Below, one piece after another: positions 55,435 to 64,000 of a DNA stretch of 64,000 nucleotides (position 1 is the first letter of the stretch; every line of letters begins with the position of its first letter). Location: positions 1 to 64,000 of the forward strand of contig MVRU01000003.1 of the NCBI GenBank assembly GCA_002067745.1, given 5' to 3'. Both the position numbers and the translations under genes were made by a program. The DNA is from Syntrophus sp. PtaU1.Bin005. Lineage in GTDB: Bacteria; Desulfobacterota; Syntrophia; Syntrophales; Syntrophaceae. The notes under the pieces are model-generated. The model had not been told where the DNA came from. It ran no database searches and saw only the letters and a list, made by a program, of their open reading frames with translations.

Positions 55435-56817
55435 ATGAGAAACGCAAACGTCCTGCTGATCAACCCCTGGATCTATGACTTTGCCGCCTATGACTTCTGG
55501 AGCAAGCCGCTGGGTCTCTTGTACCTGGCCGGCATCCTGCGGAAAAATTCCATTTCTGTCCAGCTCATCGACTGCCTGAATCCGCTCCATCCAGGATTGA
55601 GTGACGACAGCGGTATCAGGAAACCGAAAAGAAAAGGCTTCGGACAGGGTCAGTATCCCAGGGAGGTCATCGCCAAACCCGACCCCCTGCAGGGCATACC
55701 GCGCAACTATCACCGCTATGGCATTTCACCGCGTCTTTTAAGGCAGGAGCTGCATTCCTGCGCCTCTCCCGATCTGATTCTGGTCTCCTCCATGATGACG
55801 TACTGGTATCCGGGGGTGTTCGATGTCATCAGGATTGTCAAGGAACTTCTTCCCGGAGTTCCCGTTCTCCTCGGTGGCAACTATGCCACCCTCTGTCCGG
55901 AGCATGCGTTGCGTTCGGGTGCCGATCACGTCCTTCCAGGAGAAGGGGAGCAGCATCTTCGATTCATCATTGAGGAACTGCTTCGACAGGAGATCACATT
56001 CCTCCCGGATCCAGCCGACCTGGACACGCTGCCCTATCCCGCTTTCGATTTGCTGCCTTACAAAGGCCAGCTTCCCATCATGACATCCCGGGGATGCCCG
56101 TTCCGCTGCGTGTATTGCGCCTCCCACATCCTGAACAGCGGCTTCCGGCGGCGCTCCCCCGGACGGGTGGCCGAGGAAATCGCTTTCTGGAACCGTCGAT
56201 TCGGGATTTCACACTTTTCCTTTTATGACGACGCCTTTCTGATGGATCCTGAGGAAATGGCCGTTCCCCTGATGGAAGAGCTGATCCGAATGGGGCTGTC
56301 CTGCCAGTTCCATTGCCCGAACGGCCTTCACCTGCGCAGTATCGATGAGAAAATCGGCAGGTTGATGCTCCGCTCGGGTTTCCGCACCCTCCGCTTCGGC
56401 TTCGAAACGTCTGACGCCGGTCAGCAGGTTCGAACCGGGGGGAAAGTATCGAACGCACATCTGGAGAGGGCCGTGTCCTGCCTCAAGCAAGCCGGGTACA
56501 AGGCTTCAGAGATCGGGATGTATCTCCTCTGCGGACTGCCGGGGCAGACAGCCCAGGAGGTGGAGGAAAGCATCCGTTTTGTTCTTTCCTACGGTGCGAA
56601 GCCCATACTGGCTGAATTCTCGCCGATTCCCGGAACCGGTTTATGGAACCGATCCGTTTCCGCCTCGCCTTACGATCTCGTCAACGAACCCCTCTTTCAC
56701 AACAACACCCTTCTTCCCTGCCGCCATGAACACTTTACCTATGACGACTACCGAAGGCTGAAATCCATGATTCGGTCCTACGGGAAGACGGTTTCTCCGC
56801 CTCTTGCCGCCCTGTGA
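55435..56817 (+). CDS. B12-binding-domain radical SAM protein
   Basis: 460 aa. An N-terminal cobalamin-binding-like domain (about 1-190) has VLLINPWIYDFAAYDFWSKP and LLGGNYATLCPEHA. The radical SAM core has TSRGCPFRCVYCAS (CxxxCxxC) and FYDDAFLMD. It probably methylates or rearranges an unknown substrate. There are no biosynthetic neighbours to suggest one. It seems a single gene. Confidence 0.88.
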   Translation: MRNANVLLINPWIYDFAAYDFWSKPLGLLYLAGILRKNSISVQLIDCLNPLHPGLSDDSGIRKPKRKGFGQGQYPREVIAKPDPLQGIPRNYHRYGISPRLLRQELHSCASPDLILVSSMMTYWYPGVFDVIRIVKELLPGVPVLLGGNYATLCPEHALRSGADHVLPGEGEQHLRFIIEELLRQEITFLPDPADLDTLPYPAFDLLPYKGQLPIMTSRGCPFRCVYCASHILNSGFRRRSPGRVAEEIAFWNRRFGISHFSFYDDAFLMDPEEMAVPLMEELIRMGLSCQFHCPNGLHLRSIDEKIGRLMLRSGFRTLRFGFETSDAGQQVRTGGKVSNAHLERAVSCLKQAGYKASEIGMYLLCGLPGQTAQEVEESIRFVLSYGAKPILAEFSPIPGTGLWNRSVSASPYDLVNEPLFHNNTLLPCRHEHFTYDDYRRLKSMIRSYGKTVSPPLAAL

Positions 56818-56996
56818 TCCTTCGCTGAAAGGATTGCTCCTGTTTCCCTTCATTTTTCCTGTTGCTCTTGAACAAAATCCCGGATAGTATACGCGATTTA
56901 TGATATGCGGCAACGAACAACAGGAAGGAGTCCCGCGGAAAAGCATCTCCAAGGGAAAGGGGAGCGTTTACGGGCTATTTTGGAGACAATCGTCCC

Positions 56997-57227
56997 ATGC
57001 TGACCTTTTGGCTGAAAACGGTGTGCGTCGGCTGTGCTTCACTGTTTTTTTTCCTCATGGGAATAGACAATCTGATCCATGCCTATTCGTTGACAAATCC
57101 GCACATGTTTATTGTATACTTTTTCTCGTCGAACCTGATTATCCTGATCAGCTTCACCGGCCTGCTTTTTTCCGTTTTCCGCATTGTCACCTTCATCAAA
57201 AAAAGGGGATCAAACCGTGATGAATAG
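56997..57227 (+). CDS. Small two-helix membrane protein
   Basis: 76 aa with two membrane helices (about 7-27 and 38-62). It overlaps the start of the M16 peptidase gene by 8 nt and is coupled to it. No family recognised; a helper of the periplasmic peptidase pair is possible. Confidence 0.6.
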   Translation: MLTFWLKTVCVGCASLFFFLMGIDNLIHAYSLTNPHMFIVYFFSSNLIILISFTGLLFSVFRIVTFIKKRGSNRDE

Positions 57228-58737
57228 AATCGCCCGAACCCGTCTTTACAGCTTCCTCTTTTCCGCCGTGGTTTGCTGCCCGGCGCTTCTTCTTTGTCTT
57301 TCTGATTCTTCCTGCGCCTACGACCTCGAAAAGCAGGTTAAAACATATACCCTGGAAAACGGCCTGAGGATTTTGATGGTGAAAAGGGATTTCAGCCCCA
57401 CCGTCTCCTTGTACATCCGCCATAAGGTCGGGGCCGCTGACGAGCAGAGCGGAAAGACAGGGACCGCCCATTTCCTGGAGCACATGCTTTTCAAGGGCAC
57501 CCGCACCATAGGCACGAAGAATTACGGGCGCGAAAAACGCATCCTCGATGAAATCGCCCGGACCGGAGACGCCCTGGACCAGGAGAGAAGAAAGGGAGAA
57601 AAGGGGGACCCTTCCAAGATGAACTCTTTTCAGATCCGACTGGACGAGCTTGAGAATGAGCAGCGGACCCTTGTCCTTTCCAACGAGATAGACCGGCTCT
57701 ACTCCGAAAACGGCGCTGAGGCGCTTAATGCTTCGACAAGCCAGGACGTCACGACCTACCAGGTAAGTTTACCGGCCAATAAACTGGAGCTCTGGGCCAG
57801 GATCGAATCGGAACGGATGATGGCGCCGGTGTTTCGGGAGTTCTACGCCGAGCGGAAGGTCATCATGGAAGAGCGCCGGCAGAGCATCGAGTCCGACCCC
57901 GACGGAAAGCTCATGGAGCAGTTTCTCGCAGCAGCCTTTATAGCCCATCCCTATGGGCGTCCGATTCTGGGCTGGCCTTACGACATGAGCTATCTGAGTA
58001 TCAAAGATCTGGATGGTTTCCTGAAACAATACCATACTCCCAGCAACACCGTCATTGCCGTCGTCGGAAATATTCACCATCAGGATGTCCTGCGGCTGAT
58101 TACAAACTATTTCGGGCCGATCCCCGCCGGGGAACCACCCGAATCACGGATTACGGAGGAGCCCCCGCAACTGGGGGAACGAAGAATCGCCGTTTCATTT
58201 GACGCCAATCCAAGACTGGTCATGGGATTTCACAAACCCACCCTTCCGTCGCATGATGATTATGTCTTCGACGTGATCCAGGCACTTCTGACCGATGGAA
58301 GGGTCTCTCGGCTCCACAAGGTCCTGGTGGAGGAAAAGGCTGTGGCGGAAAGTGTCCGTTCGGCAAGCAGCATGCCGGGAACCCGCTATCCGAATCTATT
58401 TACACTGTTCGCCACGCCTCGTCATCCCCATTCCCTCGCTGAACTGGAGGAGGCCTTGATGATCGAACTGGAGCGGCTGAAAAAGGAACCGGTTTCAGAC
58501 CGCGAACTGGAGCGTATTAAAAATTCCCTCAAAGCCTCATTTGTGCGCAGCCTGGATTCGAATGCGGAACTGGCCAGCATGCTCTCCTATTTCGAAACGG
58601 TTGCCGGAGACTATCGCTACATTGTTGAGCACCTGAAGATCATAGACAAAATCACACCGGATGACCTGATGAGAGTGGCCAGGCAGTATTTTACGCAGAA
58701 CAACAAAACCATCGCCTTGCTTTCAAAAACCCCTTAG
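57220..58737 (+). CDS. M16 zinc peptidase (active subunit)
   Basis: 505 aa from ATG 57220 (GTG 57217 possible; AAGGGG upstream). A signal peptide (about 1-33) sends it to the periplasm. The inverted zinc motif HFLEH is at 84-88, and the distal Glu lies in ERKVIMEERR (211-220). The gap is about 50 residues longer than in E. coli-type members, filled by a charged helical insertion (about 105-160). With its inactive partner it should form a heterodimer that degrades peptides. Confidence 0.92.
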   Translation: MNRIARTRLYSFLFSAVVCCPALLLCLSDSSCAYDLEKQVKTYTLENGLRILMVKRDFSPTVSLYIRHKVGAADEQSGKTGTAHFLEHMLFKGTRTIGTKNYGREKRILDEIARTGDALDQERRKGEKGDPSKMNSFQIRLDELENEQRTLVLSNEIDRLYSENGAEALNASTSQDVTTYQVSLPANKLELWARIESERMMAPVFREFYAERKVIMEERRQSIESDPDGKLMEQFLAAAFIAHPYGRPILGWPYDMSYLSIKDLDGFLKQYHTPSNTVIAVVGNIHHQDVLRLITNYFGPIPAGEPPESRITEEPPQLGERRIAVSFDANPRLVMGFHKPTLPSHDDYVFDVIQALLTDGRVSRLHKVLVEEKAVAESVRSASSMPGTRYPNLFTLFATPRHPHSLAELEEALMIELERLKKEPVSDRELERIKNSLKASFVRSLDSNAELASMLSYFETVAGDYRYIVEHLKIIDKITPDDLMRVARQYFTQNNKTIALLSKTP

Positions 58738-58755
58738 AATGAAAAACCTTCAGCC

Positions 58756-60186
58756 ATGAAAACACTCTTACTGATCCTGAACATGATATTCGTAATCACC
58801 TTTACCTGCCATGGCGTCGCCCCGGCCTCGTCCGCCGAGCCCGACACTCTGATTCCCCCGGAGCGTCTGCACTATGCGCCTCTCAAGTTTCAGATTCCCC
58901 GGGCGGAAATAGCGGCGCTGGCCAACGGCATCCCCCTTTACATCGCCGAGGATCATGAGCTGCCTCTCGTAAAACTGACGGCCCTGGTCAGGGCTGGAAT
59001 CGCTCACGATCCGTCGGGGAAGGAAGGTCTTGCCGATCTCGTGGGCGGTGTGCTGCTGACGGGCGGCACACAGCTTCTCTCCGGGGATGAAATCGATGAA
59101 GCGCTTGCCTTTATGGCTGCGGATATTGACTGCGGCGTCTACCTGGAATACACCCTCCTGACCCTCTCCGTCCTGAGGAAGGACTTGGACAGGGCTCTTG
59201 AGATCTTTGCATCGATCCTGAGAAATCCCGTTTTTGAGAAAGAAAAGTTTGCAACGGCCAAAAACCTGGACATCGAGGAACTGAGAAGGATACCTGACGA
59301 TCCTCAGAATCTCGCCTTTCGCACCTATCGCAAGCTCCTGTACAGGGGCGATCCCCGGGGCAGACTTTCAACCCTTCAATCCCTTGAAAGGATTGCCCGA
59401 ACAGATCTCCTGAACTACCACCGGGCTCATTTCACCCCGGGAAACATCCTGCTGTCTGTTTCCGGCGACATCACCGGAAAGGAAGCCTTGTCCCTGCTGA
59501 ATCGCTGTTTGGGCGACTGGCAGGAGATCAATCCCGGCATGACGGCCCTTCCCCCGCCTCGAAGGGAGACCGAGGCATCCTTGACGCTCCTTCCCAAGGA
59601 GACGCCGCAATCCGTCATTATTTATGGCTCTTTCGCCCCCCCGATATCCTCCCCGGACTGTTATCCCTTTACCGTCCTGGATTTCATTCTGGGAAGCGGC
59701 GGCTTTCAATCCCGGATGTTTCAGGAGATTCGAACCAATCGCGGGCTTGCATACAGTTCGGGAAGCTTTTATCAGGCGAGAAGGGATTATGGGATCTTCG
59801 AGGCCTATGTCTTCACGAAGGCGGAATCCACCGCTCAAGTCCTGGGTCTGATAAAGGAGATTATACGAGAGTTCCAGGAAAAAGAGGTCGGCACCGGGGA
59901 ATTGCAATGGGCCAAAAACGCCATTGCCAACAATTTCATTTTTACGTTCAAAACCGCGGATGATGTGGCCCTTCAACAGATGATGCTTGAATACAAAGGT
60001 CTTCCCGGCAGTTTTCTGGAGGAATACCCCGACAGGATTGCAGCCGTCGGAGCCGAAGATGTCAGGCGGGTCGCGGCAGCATATCTTGATCCGCAGAAAT
60101 CGGTGATTCTCGTGCTTGGTCCGGAAAAGGAATTCGATGCCCCCCTTTCCAGGTTCGGAACGGTAAACCGGGAAGACGCCTTTTAG
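58756..60186 (+). CDS. M16 peptidase-like protein (inactive partner)
   Basis: 476 aa. A signal peptide (about 1-27) precedes the M16 fold. Where HxxEH should be it has GLADLVGGVLLTGGT, so the zinc site is missing. SSGSFYQARRDYG and related C-terminal motifs are kept. It starts 18 bp after the active subunit and is its likely structural partner. Confidence 0.9.
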   Translation: MKTLLLILNMIFVITFTCHGVAPASSAEPDTLIPPERLHYAPLKFQIPRAEIAALANGIPLYIAEDHELPLVKLTALVRAGIAHDPSGKEGLADLVGGVLLTGGTQLLSGDEIDEALAFMAADIDCGVYLEYTLLTLSVLRKDLDRALEIFASILRNPVFEKEKFATAKNLDIEELRRIPDDPQNLAFRTYRKLLYRGDPRGRLSTLQSLERIARTDLLNYHRAHFTPGNILLSVSGDITGKEALSLLNRCLGDWQEINPGMTALPPPRRETEASLTLLPKETPQSVIIYGSFAPPISSPDCYPFTVLDFILGSGGFQSRMFQEIRTNRGLAYSSGSFYQARRDYGIFEAYVFTKAESTAQVLGLIKEIIREFQEKEVGTGELQWAKNAIANNFIFTFKTADDVALQQMMLEYKGLPGSFLEEYPDRIAAVGAEDVRRVAAAYLDPQKSVILVLGPEKEFDAPLSRFGTVNREDAF

Positions 60187-60272
60187 CGAGCGGCTGGTTT
60201 CCGACCCGTTACGATGGGCGTTCCTTTTTACCCAGGGGGATATTTATAACACATGAGGGAGATGATGAATAA

Positions 60273-61520
60273 ATGGCAATGATTGATCGGAAGGCGTTCC
60301 AGAAATTATGCCGCAGAATTGATTCCTATGAAGAGGCAATGATTGAAATGCAGCGGTCCTTGACGGCCATTCCAGCCCTGTCCCCTGAGAGCGGGGGGCA
60401 GGGTGAATACGAGAAGGCAGGTTTTCTGAAATCGATCCTTCAGGAATGGGGCTTCAAGAATACCTCTGAGATAAACGCACCCGATCCAAGAGTGGCTTCG
60501 GGCATCCGCTCCAATTTGCTGGTCACGCTCCCGGGCAGGGATACGGAGAAAACAGTCTGGCTTCTGACCCATCTGGACATCGTTCCTCCCGGGGAGTTGA
60601 GCTTCTGGAGCCACGACCCCTATCAGGTCGTCGTCACGGACAGGCTCGTCTTCGGAAGGGGCACGGAAGACAATCAGCAGGACCTCATCGCGTCCCTCTT
60701 CGCGGCCAGATCCCTGGTGGATGAGGGAATAGAACCGGAGTCTTCCATCGGCCTGGCCTTTGTCGCCGACGAAGAAACGGGAAGCCTTTTCGGCCTGGAT
60801 TTTATCCTCAAGGATTCTCGGAATCCCTTCCGGAAGACGGACCTCATTGTCGTGCCCGATGCAGGCAACGAGGAAGGGTCATTGATCGAGATCGCGGAGA
60901 AGAGCATCCTCTGGCTTCGGGTTAAGACAACGGGAAAGCAATGCCACGGAAGCAAGCCTCATTTGGGAAGAAATGCCTTTCTGGCCGCCTCCCATCTCAT
61001 TGTGAAACTGACGGAACTGTACAACCTGTTCAGCAGAAGCGACGCGCTCTTTGAGCCGCCGGTAAGCACCTTTGAACCGACACGAAAGGACGCCAACGTC
61101 CCGAATGTCAACACCATCCCGGGAGAGGACGTCTTTTTCATGGATTGCCGCGTTCTCCCGGATTACAGCCTTGCCGGCGTCTGGCAACAGATCAGGAAGA
61201 CAGCCGACTCCATCGAACAGGATTTCGGGGTGAAGATCGACATAACGGCCGTTCAGGAGACTGAAGCCTCTTTGCCCACGCCGGAAAATGCCCCCGTCGT
61301 TCAAGCATTGAAGAAGGCCATCTCGGAAATCTATTCCCTGGATGCCTTTCCTCGCGGGATAGGAGGCGGAACCGTGGCGGCTCATTTCCGGCGACAGGGT
61401 TACCCTGTCGCCGTGTGGTCAAAAGTGGGGCAAAAAGCCCATCAGCCCAACGAGTGTTGCAGCCTGGACACCATGCTTGGCAATGCAAAAGTCTTTGCCC
61501 ATCTGTTTTTACAGAAATAA
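60273..61520 (+). CDS. M20 family metallopeptidase
   Basis: 415 aa. Metal ligands: LTHLDIVPPG (His-x-Asp), GRGTEDNQQD (bridging Asp) and ADEETGSLFGL (catalytic and ligand Glu), and GGGTVAAHFRRQG near the C-terminus. It is of the ArgE/DapE/CPG2 group; substrate unknown. Spacing to M16 genes is 86 bp, so co-transcription is possible. Confidence 0.9.
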   Translation: MAMIDRKAFQKLCRRIDSYEEAMIEMQRSLTAIPALSPESGGQGEYEKAGFLKSILQEWGFKNTSEINAPDPRVASGIRSNLLVTLPGRDTEKTVWLLTHLDIVPPGELSFWSHDPYQVVVTDRLVFGRGTEDNQQDLIASLFAARSLVDEGIEPESSIGLAFVADEETGSLFGLDFILKDSRNPFRKTDLIVVPDAGNEEGSLIEIAEKSILWLRVKTTGKQCHGSKPHLGRNAFLAASHLIVKLTELYNLFSRSDALFEPPVSTFEPTRKDANVPNVNTIPGEDVFFMDCRVLPDYSLAGVWQQIRKTADSIEQDFGVKIDITAVQETEASLPTPENAPVVQALKKAISEIYSLDAFPRGIGGGTVAAHFRRQGYPVAVWSKVGQKAHQPNECCSLDTMLGNAKVFAHLFLQK

Positions 61521-61607
61521 AAGACCCCTACAAAGACGTTGAAAACGTTTTTGTATAGTGTTAGCGTTTTCACCGTTATTTTGATTATTATTTTTTCAAG
61601 GAAACCC

Positions 61608-62621
61608 ATGGTATCGAAAACCGCACTTGAATCCGATGTCGTTGAAAAACTGACGTTCACGCATAACGACACATTGAAATATCTCCTCGGTGAGCAGGAC
61701 AGGAACATTCATCTCATAGAGAAACTGGAGCCCGTCAAGCTGGCCGCAAGGGGAAACACCGTTTCCGTCTCGGGAGACGCGATTTCCGTCGAGCTGGTGA
61801 AAACCCTTCTGCTGCAGCTTTACAAACTGATCCAGCGGGGCTATCCCGTCTTTCCCTCAGACATCGATTATGCCCATCGCATCCTGGCCGGGGACAAGTC
61901 CCTCTCCCTGGAAAAAATCTTTCTCGACACGGTCTTTATTTCGTCCAAGAAGCGGATCATCACCCCCAAAAGCATCGCCCAGAAAAAATACATCGACGCC
62001 ATACGGACCCACGACATGACCTTCTGCATCGGTCCTGCAGGGACAGGCAAAACATACCTGGCCATGGCCATGGCCGTATCATTTCTGCTGGACAAGAAAG
62101 TGGAGCGGATCGTTCTGGCCCGGCCCGCTGTCGAGGCAGGAGAAAGACTGGGATTCCTTCCGGGCGACCTGGCCGAGAAAGTCAATCCCTACCTGAGACC
62201 CCTGTATGACGCATTGTTCGATATGATGGATTTTGACAGGGCAACGGGCCTTATTACCAAGGGGATTATCGAAGTTGCCCCCCTTGCCTTCATGCGGGGA
62301 AGAACCCTCAATGATGCCTTTGTGATTCTCGACGAAGCCCAGAATACGACCTCGGAACAGATGAAAATGTTTCTCACCCGATTGGGCTTCGGCTCTAAAG
62401 CCGTCATTACGGGTGATATCACGCAGATCGATCTTCCTGCCGACAAAGTCTCCGGCCTTGTTGAGGCCGAACAGATTCTCGGCAGAACACCGGGAATACG
62501 CTTCATCCATTTTACGGAGGTGGATGTGGTCCGGCACTCGTTGGTGCAGGAAGTCATCAAGGCCTACGGCCATTTTCAAAGCTCGAAAGTCAAGGGCTCT
62601 TCAGCTCACCGGGAATCATGA
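61608..62621 (+). CDS. phoH: PhoH-like ATPase
   Basis: 337 aa from ATG 61608 with AAGGAAA before it; an in-frame ATG at 61539 would add a hydrophobic stretch that is not typical. An N-terminal KH-like part (about 20-95) and the PhoH ATPase: Walker A IGPAGTGKTYLA, LARPAVEAGERLGFLPGD, and Walker B FVILDEAQNTTSEQMK. Involved in RNA metabolism. Its stop overlaps the next start; in many genomes PhoH, 7TM-HD and YbeY are adjacent. Confidence 0.93.
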   Translation: MVSKTALESDVVEKLTFTHNDTLKYLLGEQDRNIHLIEKLEPVKLAARGNTVSVSGDAISVELVKTLLLQLYKLIQRGYPVFPSDIDYAHRILAGDKSLSLEKIFLDTVFISSKKRIITPKSIAQKKYIDAIRTHDMTFCIGPAGTGKTYLAMAMAVSFLLDKKVERIVLARPAVEAGERLGFLPGDLAEKVNPYLRPLYDALFDMMDFDRATGLITKGIIEVAPLAFMRGRTLNDAFVILDEAQNTTSEQMKMFLTRLGFGSKAVITGDITQIDLPADKVSGLVEAEQILGRTPGIRFIHFTEVDVVRHSLVQEVIKAYGHFQSSKVKGSSAHRES

Positions 62622-64000
62622 AGATAATCGATCTGACAAAGGATTATTTCCGCAGTTTGTCCCGGGAACTGGCGGCGAAGATACCGGACATGCCGGCGCT
62701 GGCCAAAAACGTAAAGTTCCAGCGGATGGCCGTCCTCGTGATCGTCGCCGTCATTCTTTCCTTTCTGATTACACCGGAATTCTACATCAGCCATCCGCAG
62801 TTCAAGATCGGCTCCATCGCTCCCAAGGACATTAAAGCGGACAAGGATTTGCTCGTTGAAGACAGGGCCTCTACCGAGCAGAAGAAGCGGGAAAGCATCC
62901 AGGGCACGAAATCCGTTTACGACTATGACAATGCCCTGGCGGAACATCTTGTGTCATCTGTTTCCTCAGCTTTTTCCAAAATGCGGATTTTTCTGAAGGA
63001 TCCAGCAAACGAGGGCCTGACCGGACTCCCCTCACCTTTCAGCAATAAGGCCTTCCACGGGGCCATTAACCAATTTCAGCAAAGCCTTGGAATCAAGCTC
63101 TCCGAACAGGAGTTGAGAATTCTCCTTCAGGAAAATTTTTCCGAGAGCCTCGAAGAGAAGATCGTACAGCTTCTTCGTGCCGTCTATATCAATCGATATT
63201 TTGTCAATACCAGATTGCTGGCCCAGGACATGTCCCTGGGAATCACACTTCGAAACGTCCGGACCCAACAGGAACAGAACCTGGCCGACTTGTCAGATCT
63301 TCTTTCTCTGGAAAATGCCTACGATCTTTTGATTCAAGAGGCCGGGGCTCTTCTGCAGGGTCAGAAAAAAGAGGTCCGACAGACGGTTCTTTCCTTCACC
63401 AAGAGGCTGATCCAGCCGAATGTGACGTTCAACCGAAATGCGACGGAGAAAAAGAAGGCGGAAACCCTGGATACCGTCAAACCCGTCTTTTTCCTTGTTC
63501 AGAAAAATGAAATGATCGTCCGTGAGGGCCAGAAAATTTCCGAACTCGACAAGGAAAAGCTGGATGCATTCTACAGCAGAAAGGGACAGGAATCCCTTGC
63601 AGATTTTTCTGTTTTGCTTGGGATTTTCTTGACCATTGTCATTCTCTCTCTCGTTCTTTACTTCTGGCGCACAAGGAACTGGCCCAAGAGGCAGGAGCGA
63701 AGCATCGTCAACAGCCTATTTCTGTCCACGATCTCTGTTTTTTCAATCCTTATGGTCAAGGCGGGAATTTTTATTTCCGATGCCGTCAACCGGGCATTCC
63801 CCACTCTTTCCACCGAGGCCTTCCTCTATGCCATCCCCTTTGCTGCAGGGGCCATGCTCGTCGCCGTGTTGACCAATCGGAATCTGGCTCTCGTGTTGAC
63901 CATTTTCCTCTCGTTTCTCGTTTCCTTCCTGTTTGACTATGACATCAAAATGAGCCTCTTTTGCTTTCTGGGAAGCGTCGCCGCCTCGTACCATGTTGTA
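62618..64000 (+). CDS. 7TM-HD phosphodiesterase (PgpH/YqfF type), partial
   Basis: 461 codons up to the window end; the frame continues past it. The ATG overlaps the phoH stop. One membrane helix (about 36-53) is followed by the extracellular 7TMR-HDED domain (about 60-320) and the first helices of the 7TM region (from about 335). The HD domain that hydrolyses cyclic di-AMP would lie beyond the end. Context (phoH before it) supports the call. Confidence 0.88.
   Translation, partial: MKIIDLTKDYFRSLSRELAAKIPDMPALAKNVKFQRMAVLVIVAVILSFLITPEFYISHPQFKIGSIAPKDIKADKDLLVEDRASTEQKKRESIQGTKSVYDYDNALAEHLVSSVSSAFSKMRIFLKDPANEGLTGLPSPFSNKAFHGAINQFQQSLGIKLSEQELRILLQENFSESLEEKIVQLLRAVYINRYFVNTRLLAQDMSLGITLRNVRTQQEQNLADLSDLLSLENAYDLLIQEAGALLQGQKKEVRQTVLSFTKRLIQPNVTFNRNATEKKKAETLDTVKPVFFLVQKNEMIVREGQKISELDKEKLDAFYSRKGQESLADFSVLLGIFLTIVILSLVLYFWRTRNWPKRQERSIVNSLFLSTISVFSILMVKAGIFISDAVNRAFPTLSTEAFLYAIPFAAGAMLVAVLTNRNLALVLTIFLSFLVSFLFDYDIKMSLFCFLGSVAASYHVV

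Overview
The window looks like the chromosome of a deltaproteobacterium (Desulfobacterota), most like a Syntrophus-type syntroph. This is an inference from gene content: a two-subunit pyruvate-carboxylase-type enzyme, adjacent ATP-type and PPi-type phosphofructokinases, an ApgM-type mutase in the homoserine operon, UPF0280 and DUF4911 proteins, and an EF-G2. No rRNA or other species marker is present. The window divides into an accessory block (1 to about 12.6 kb) and an ordinary core chromosome (12.6 to 64 kb).

Accessory block. An intact tRNA-Lys(CTT) gene lies at 12550-12625 on the minus strand. A 46-bp piece of its 3' half is repeated exactly at 341-386 and 2373-2418, so the region is a tandem array of elements integrated at one tRNA. 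Element E1 (341-2372, about 2.0 kb) has both ends but no recombinase gene. It carries a TIR-like nucleotide-binding protein, a small two-helix membrane protein and an unknown divergent gene. Element E2 (2373-12548, about 10.2 kb) has all its genes on the plus strand: an unknown gene, an AlpA-like HTH protein, a Rep-like protein with four iterons, HNH endonuclease, small and large terminase, a prohead protease-capsid fusion, portal, a zinc/HTH protein, a small unknown and a tyrosine integrase. It has no tail, connector or lysis genes, which fits a capsid-forming phage satellite (cf-PICI-like). The right end of a third element lies left of 341. All three right ends share one layout: paired 10-11 bp spaced repeats, then a hairpin, then the tRNA piece. 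The repeat word differs in each element.

Core, 12.6-24.3 kb. The plus strand has dtd, a DUF1285 gene, guaB, dnaE and a UPF0280 gene. The minus strand has a DnaJ/CbpA-like gene and an overlapping cluster hom-apgM-ybgC-yfgM-like, probably threonine synthesis with passengers. 24.6-34 kb: purM-purN followed by an ATP-type PFK, convergent with a PPi-type PFK; rpmB; then on the minus strand a biotin carboxylase, a carboxyltransferase-biotin carrier, a DUF4911 gene lacking a canonical start codon, and an unknown histidine-rich protein.

34-48 kb: EF-G2, mog, a Mut7-C protein, LapA-like, HIT and YfcE-type phosphoesterase genes, ligA, acylphosphatase, an aminotransferase, an FmdB zinc ribbon, a WG-repeat lipoprotein, adk, lepA and hemW. 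48-55 kb, minus strand: a diguanylate cyclase, a phosphoribosyltransferase, a HAD phosphatase, slipin and NfeD, family 4 uracil-DNA glycosylase and coaBC. 55-64 kb, plus strand: a B12-binding radical SAM protein, a small membrane protein, an M16 peptidase pair, an M20 hydrolase, phoH, and a 7TM-HD phosphodiesterase that runs off the end.
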